A DNA stretch of 10,344 nt from Pseudomonadota bacterium (GTDB taxonomy: Bacteria > Pseudomonadota > Alphaproteobacteria > Rickettsiales > UBA1997), in assembly GCA_009921385.1 (NCBI GenBank), contig RFXY01000019.1, forward strand, positions 1 to 10,344. Reading direction: 5' to 3'. Shown piece by piece: positions 7,246 to 10,344 of the stretch. The notes under the pieces were generated by a model, which saw only the letters and a list, made by a program, of their open reading frames with translations, was not told the origin of the DNA and did not search any database. Each line of letters starts with the position of its first letter. Within the stretch, counting starts at the first letter, position 1. The position numbers and the translations under genes were made by a program.

Positions 7246-8316
7246 TTATTTATTTTCGGTTTTATTGCTTTCGCCAGATTTAGGTTTGATTGATTTTTTA
7301 TCGTTAGCAAAACCTGGTTTTGTTGGTTTTCTTGGAGCTGGTTTTTTATTGTCTGGTTTGTGTGGTTTTTTATCGGAATCTTTGCCTGCAGAATCTTTAT
7401 TATCGCTTCTGCCTTCGTTTCTGGTAAATTTTCTTTTGTTATCAAAAGTTTTGCTTGGTTTTTCGTTATTTTTTTTGACTTCTGATAAATTTTCTAAAAA
7501 GCTTTTTTCGACTATTTTGTTGATATCAAGACCAGAAGCTATCATATTTTCTTTAACACCAGCAATTACTGCATCAGAAATTAAACGACAAAACAATTTA
7601 ATTGATTTGGTAGAATCGTCGTTGCCTGGCACTGGATAAAGTATTTTGTCGGGATTGCAGTTGGTATCGACTAATGCCATAATAGGAATGTTGAGTTTTC
7701 TAGCTTCGGCAATTGCTAGCGCTTCTTTGTTGGTGTCGATAACCACAACTAAATCGGGATGACCGCCCATATTTTTAATGCCACCCAAGTTTTGTTCTAA
7801 TTTAGATCTTTGGCGATCGAGAGTTAATTTTTCTTTTTTATTATAACCGATTTCGGTGTCGTGTAGTTGATCTTCGACTTTTTTGAGAGTGCGAATAGAT
7901 TGCGAAATGGTTTTGTAGTTGGTAAGCATACCGCCAAGCCAACGGTTGTTGACATAATATTGGCCACAACGAAGGGCAGATTCAGCAACCGCTTCAACAG
8001 CTTGTTTTTTGGTGGCGATAAATAAAATTCTGCCATTGTTTTTGGCAATTTCTTTGACTGTTTTTAGGCTGTTATGCAACAATTGAGCGGTTTTGTTAAG
8101 ATCGATAATGCTGATGCCGTTGCGACTGGTGTAAATGTATTTTGACATTTTTGGGTTTCTTCTCATGGTTTTGTGACCAAAATGAAAACCAGAATCTATT
8201 AATTGTTTAATAGAAAATTGAGGCAAATTAACTTGTTGCGGGGCTGTGATTTGTTGGGTTTCGTTTGGTTGATCAGTGTTTTCTGCAATTGGTGCAGTTG
8301 ATTCTAGAGTAGTCAT
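7246..8316 (-). CDS. rpsB: 30S ribosomal protein S2, with N- and C-terminal extensions
   Basis: Structural protein of the small ribosomal subunit. The S2 core runs from about residue 34 to 255, with QFSIKQLIDSGFHFGHKT (33-50), RRNPKMSKYIY (52-62), NNRWLGGMLTNYKTI (123-137), GGHPDLVVVIDTNKEA (184-199) and ALVDTNCNPDKILYPVPGND (214-233). I chose the ATG at 8314-8316 (MTTLES), giving 356 residues. An in-frame TTG at 8374-8376 would add 20 hydrophobic residues unlike S2 and is unlikely. There are two oddities. A 33-residue polar, T/Q-rich leader precedes the core. From about residue 275 to 356 there is a lysine-, proline-, asparagine- and serine-rich low-complexity tail that bacterial S2 (about 240 residues in E. 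coli) lacks. Such tails occur in some alphaproteobacteria, though this one looks long. It heads the minus-strand operon and is divergent from ccmA. Confidence 0.98.
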   Translation of the reverse strand: MTTLESTAPIAENTDQPNETQQITAPQQVNLPQFSIKQLIDSGFHFGHKTMRRNPKMSKYIYTSRNGISIIDLNKTAQLLHNSLKTVKEIAKNNGRILFIATKKQAVEAVAESALRCGQYYVNNRWLGGMLTNYKTISQSIRTLKKVEDQLHDTEIGYNKKEKLTLDRQRSKLEQNLGGIKNMGGHPDLVVVIDTNKEALAIAEARKLNIPIMALVDTNCNPDKILYPVPGNDDSTKSIKLFCRLISDAVIAGVKENMIASGLDINKIVEKSFLENLSEVKKNNEKPSKTFDNKRKFTRNEGRSDNKDSAGKDSDKKPHKPDNKKPAPRKPTKPGFANDKKSIKPKSGESNKTENK

Positions 8317-8544
8317 TGTTGATAATTTGGTTAAATTAATAAAATAACAAAAGTTTAAAACTAGTTTAAACACCAAATTTTGTTATTCATAAAGTGCCAC
8401 CAGCCCAATAAAATTAAGCAAGTAGGTTAGATTAAAAAAATAAGTTTTACAAATAATAATAAACAATTAAACTGGTTATTATTTTTTGATTAACCATGGA
8501 AATTATAATTAATAAAAATAAAATTGCAAACTATTTTTATCGCT
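8317..8544. promoter_or_regulatory. Divergent rpsB/ccmA intergenic region, candidate -10
   Basis: This spacer must hold the promoters for both rpsB (minus) and ccmA (plus). A perfect TATAAT lies at 8504-8509, about 36 nt before the ccmA ATG. It is inside the palindrome AATTATAATT, so it could serve either strand. No good -35 box is seen at the right distance. A GTTTAAA/TTTAAAC inverted pair lies at about 8353-8370, in the probable rpsB leader. The element assignments are inference. Confidence 0.3.
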
Positions 8545-9156
8545 ATGCTTACAGTTCATAATTTATCAATTTCTTATCATCATAAAAAAGTTTTTAGCAA
8601 TGTTGGTTTTAGTTTGCCCTTGGGTGCATGCTTGTTAATTAAAGGTGGCAACGGCATTGGCAAGACCTCTTTATTAAAAGCAATCGCTGGCATATCAAAC
8701 ATCGAAAGCGGAGAAATATTATGGAACAACCACAACATTGAGCAAATATTGCCGAGCTTTCAGCAAGAAACTAAATTTATCGGGCATAAAAATTTTTTCA
8801 AACCGCAACTTTCGGTGCTAGAAAACTTGCTGTTTTATAGCAAACTTACCAACACCGAAATTACTGTGCCCATGGCTATGCATTTTTTTGGCTTAACCGA
8901 TTTGTCTGATCACAAAATTGCCAAACTTTCTGCGGGCTGGCAACAGCGATGCCTGCTTGCTTTGTTGCTTACCAATGCTTGCGGTTTGTGGCTTTTAGAC
9001 GAGCCAACCAAAAACCTAGATCTAGCCGGCAAACAGCAATTAAAAGGCCTAATTCAAACCAGAATCAAACAAAAAGGCATAGTCATTATCGCCACCCACA
9101 CCAACATTTTTGACGACCTCGGGCAAGGTTTGTTTTTGCAAGATTTTACAGGCTAA
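8545..9156 (+). CDS. ccmA: Heme exporter ATP-binding protein CcmA
   Basis: ATPase of the CcmABCD complex, which acts at the inner membrane in system I cytochrome c maturation and is needed to release holo-CcmE (heme chaperone) for heme transfer. The 203-residue length is typical for CcmA, shorter than most ABC ATPases. Motifs in order: Walker A GGNGIGKTS (34-42); the CcmA-like segment FIGHKNFFKPQLSVLENLLF (78-97), which matches the family's GH...L..LENL pattern; signature LSAGWQQR (128-135); Walker B LWLLDEP (148-154); and the H-loop ATH (183-185). All catalytic residues are present. I prefer the ATG at 8545 (MLTVHNLSISY) over the upstream TTG at 8524, because the family begins this way. ccmB does not follow; the gene stands alone, as Ccm genes do in Rickettsiales. 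A decayed gene converges on it 6 bp after its stop codon. Confidence 0.94.
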   Translation: MLTVHNLSISYHHKKVFSNVGFSLPLGACLLIKGGNGIGKTSLLKAIAGISNIESGEILWNNHNIEQILPSFQQETKFIGHKNFFKPQLSVLENLLFYSKLTNTEITVPMAMHFFGLTDLSDHKIAKLSAGWQQRCLLALLLTNACGLWLLDEPTKNLDLAGKQQLKGLIQTRIKQKGIVIIATHTNIFDDLGQGLFLQDFTG

Positions 9157-9162
9157 ACAAAG

Positions 9163-9541
9163 CTATTGTTGGCCTTGTCTCGTTGGGCCTTTCATCAATG
9201 GAGAGGCTTCTTGCCGTCCTGTTCTAGGAGAATCTAAAGGTGTTGTTGTTGCAGAAGAAGTTTCTTGTTGATATTCTGGCAAACTTGCAATGGTAATGGC
9301 AATTGATCTAGATCGTTTTGTTCTGTTTCTTGATCTGAAGATGAGTATTTTTCTCTTGCTTTATGGGAAATGGTATAATTTGGTATTTTTGCTATTTTTG
9401 GCAAAAAAGTTTTTTATTATAATCAAATTTAGTGCTTGAAAAAAAATATCTAATTGCATAAAATTGATTAGCTAAAGCAAATGTTGCATTGTAAAATTTT
9501 TTAACAATCGCATTATTTTTAATTTTTTGTCGATCAATCAT
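9163..9541 (-). pseudogene. Unrecognised ~126-codon gene broken by two single-base losses
   Basis: The minus strand opens at ATG 9539-9541 (MIDRQKIKNNAIVKKFYNA...) and runs 49 codons to TAG 9392-9394. In the adjacent frame, coding-like sequence resumes at once (TFLPKIAKIPNYTISHKARE, then KYSSSDQETEQNDLDQLPLP) until about 9287. A third frame then continues as SLPEYQQETSSATTTPLDSP to ...RQGQQ and TAG 9163-9165. Restoring one A in the A6CT6 stretch (9403-9415) and one near 9284-9290 yields a single 126-residue protein. It would have a basic N-terminal half and a polar S/T/Q/P-rich C-terminus, with no signal peptide or clear membrane helix. I do not recognise it. It would fit exactly between ccmA (6 bp away) and the petA start (13 bp away). 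An AGG lies 10 nt before its ATG. Both lesions are base losses; sequencing error is possible, but the neighbouring genes are intact. Confidence 0.6.
9362..9376 (+). repeat. Third copy of the TATGGGAAATGGTAT repeat
   Basis: Exact 15-base match to 615-629, here inside the decayed gene between ccmA and petA. It continues as AAT, so TGGTATAAT at 9371-9379 reads as an extended -10 promoter element. It lies about 175 nt upstream of petA, which is far for a petA promoter. Confidence 0.5.
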
Positions 9542-9554
9542 ATTTAATTAACCT

Positions 9555-10094
9555 ATGTCTGATTCAAGTCAAAATAACAACAGTTCTTGCGATCAAAACA
9601 AAAGAGATCTCATCAAAAACACTGCCTATGCAGTTGCAGGTGTTGGGGCGGTTTGTGCTTTTTTGCCGTTTGTTGATAGTATGAATCCTTCGCAAGATGT
9701 GCAGGCTCTTGCTTCGATTGAAGTTGATATTTCTGCCCTCAAACCTGGCGAAGAAAAAAAGGTGATGTGGCGAGGCAAGCCAATTTTTATCAAACATCGC
9801 ACACCCGAAGAAATCAAGCAGGCCACCGATGTTGCCAATGCCGATTTAAAAGATCCGCAACCCGATGCCGACCGAGTTAAAAAAGGTAAAGAGCAGTGGC
9901 TAGTAACCATCGGCATTTGCACCCATCTAGGCTGTGTGCCAATTGGCGGGCAAGGCGAATATAAAGGTTGGTTTTGCCCTTGTCACGGCTCGCAATACGA
10001 CACTTCTGGCAGAATACGAAAAGGGCCTGCCCCCAAAAATCTCGAGGTTCCGCCTTATGAATTTTTAAACGATACAACCATTAAAATCGGCTAA
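9555..10094 (+). CDS. petA: Ubiquinol-cytochrome c reductase iron-sulfur (Rieske) subunit
   Basis: Rieske [2Fe-2S] protein of the cytochrome bc1 complex, moving electrons from ubiquinol to cytochrome c1 on the periplasmic side. The protein is 179 residues, normal for alphaproteobacteria. An N-terminal targeting/anchor segment ([20 protein letters not shown], 15-34) precedes the linker [20 protein letters not shown]. Box 1 CTHLGC (122-127) and box 2 CPCHGS (141-146) supply the cluster ligands Cys122, His124, Cys141 and His144 and the disulfide pair Cys127/Cys143. The C-terminus shows [14 protein letters not shown]. The Tat-type motif reads KR-D-L-I instead of the common RR-D-F-L. The ATG at 9555 gives the expected N-terminus, but no Shine-Dalgarno sequence precedes it (AATTAACCT). 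petB follows after 2 bp, so the two are co-transcribed; a cytochrome c1 gene would be expected beyond the window. Confidence 0.98.
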   Translation: MSDSSQNNNSSCDQNKRDLIKNTAYAVAGVGAVCAFLPFVDSMNPSQDVQALASIEVDISALKPGEEKKVMWRGKPIFIKHRTPEEIKQATDVANADLKDPQPDADRVKKGKEQWLVTIGICTHLGCVPIGGQGEYKGWFCPCHGSQYDTSGRIRKGPAPKNLEVPPYEFLNDTTIKIG

Positions 10095-10096
10095 AT

Positions 10097-10344
10097 ATGA
10101 CCAGCTCCAACAACGATCCAAATAAAGAATTACACGATTTTCACCAAATTCACCTCGATAGCGAGCAAAACAAATCAAAAGAGGTGTCTTGGCTTAATTC
10201 GCGGTTGCCAATTTTGTCTACTGTTGAAAACGCTCTCAAAAAACACCCTTATCCCAAAAATCTTAGCTATTGGTGGAATTTTGGTTCAATTGCTGGCATT
10301 GCTTTGTTGGTGCAAATTTTAAGCGGTTTGTTTTTGGCAATGCA
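10097..10344 (+). CDS. petB: Cytochrome b of the bc1 complex (5' part, cut by window edge)
   Basis: Membrane-embedded subunit of the cytochrome bc1 complex that binds two b hemes and the quinone sites. Only the first 82 codons are in the window. After a polar N-terminus of about 32 residues ([20 protein letters not shown]...) comes the canonical start of the fold: WLNSRLPIL, then [18 protein letters not shown], then the first membrane helix [15 protein letters not shown] at the right edge. The NFGSIAG wording is what I recall from rickettsial cytochrome b, but this is not tested. The polar leader is longer than the roughly 17 residues before the equivalent Trp in Rhodobacter. The ATG lies 2 bp after the petA TAA, and the frame stays open to the end of the window. 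Confidence 0.96.
   Translation, partial: MTSSNNDPNKELHDFHQIHLDSEQNKSKEVSWLNSRLPILSTVENALKKHPYPKNLSYWWNFGSIAGIALLVQILSGLFLAM

Noticed and set aside
6918..7445. 175-codon minus-strand frame overlapping rpsB and tsf in another frame
   Set aside because: Out-of-frame reading of two well-supported genes; I/L/K-rich low-complexity composition.
7040..7639. 199-codon plus-strand open frame across rpsB and tsf
   Set aside because: It is antisense to two certain genes. Its L/S-rich composition is what the complement of A-rich codons gives, and there is no RBS or family resemblance.
8317..8376. TTG-initiated 20-residue extension of rpsB
   Set aside because: The added residues are hydrophobic and unlike any S2 N-terminus; the ATG at 8314-8316 is better.
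8361..8426. 21-codon minus-strand frame upstream of rpsB (LILLGWWHFMNNKIWCLN)
   Set aside because: Short and Trp-rich, with no good start site. It might be a leader peptide but nothing supports it over chance.
8524..8544. TTG start 7 codons upstream of the chosen ccmA start
   Set aside because: CcmA proteins begin near M-L-x-V-x-x-L; the ATG at 8545 fits and TTG is the weaker start.
9151..9174. Imperfect hairpin over the ccmA stop codon as terminator
   Set aside because: The stem is interrupted (GGC/GCC plus AACAA/TTGTT) and no T run follows.
9626..9922. Minus-strand open frames across petA
   Set aside because: Antisense to the Rieske coding sequence, which has all ligand residues intact.
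1..10344. CRISPR arrays, tRNA/rRNA genes, defence or secretion systems
   Set aside because: No regularly spaced repeats, no cloverleaf-like sequence and no matching protein families were seen on either strand.

Overview
The window is an AT-rich stretch of a bacterial chromosome, most likely from an alphaproteobacterium of the Rickettsiales/Holosporales type (reduced genome, probably host-associated). The clues are a Rieske protein (petA) running directly into cytochrome b (petB), a c-type cytochrome biogenesis ATPase (ccmA), a YidC with Lys instead of Arg in its hydrophilic groove, strong A/T bias in codons and spacers, and several decaying genes beside intact housekeeping genes. purK implies that at least part of de novo purine synthesis is kept, which many members of these orders have lost. 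The code is standard: yidC ends in TGA and the other intact genes end in TAA. The taxonomic placement is inference.

Layout: positions 1-939 are a gene graveyard. A plus-strand hypothetical gene is broken by an apparent frameshift near position 50 and by an in-frame TAG at 472-474. It is followed by a minus-strand fragment with a helix-turn-helix-like segment, possibly from a transposase, itself frameshifted. Near-identical direct repeats flank that fragment, and a perfect 15-bp hairpin lies between them. Positions 940-8316 hold six intact, tightly packed minus-strand genes, transcribed right to left: rpsB, tsf, (about 107-bp gap with a hairpin), typA, yidC, purK and an ExbB/TolQ-like proton channel gene. 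The last three junctions are a 7-bp gap, a 1-bp overlap and an 8-bp overlap, so they are probably one transcript. From 8545 rightwards ccmA, petA and petB (cut by the window edge) lie on the plus strand. Between ccmA and petA, positions 9163-9541 carry a previously continuous minus-strand gene of about 126 codons, now split by two single-base losses. No single unbroken frame of ordinary length shows it, so it would be missed by ordinary gene calling.

How the genes work together: rpsB, tsf and typA serve the ribosome and translation; yidC inserts inner-membrane proteins; purK acts in purine synthesis; the ExbB/TolQ-like protein couples proton flow to envelope work; ccmA, petA and petB belong to cytochrome c maturation and the bc1 complex. 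I see no defence system, CRISPR array, tRNA, rRNA or intact mobile element. The most interesting material is the two decayed regions, a short sequence shared by both of them, and the absence of a Shine-Dalgarno sequence at every intact gene start.
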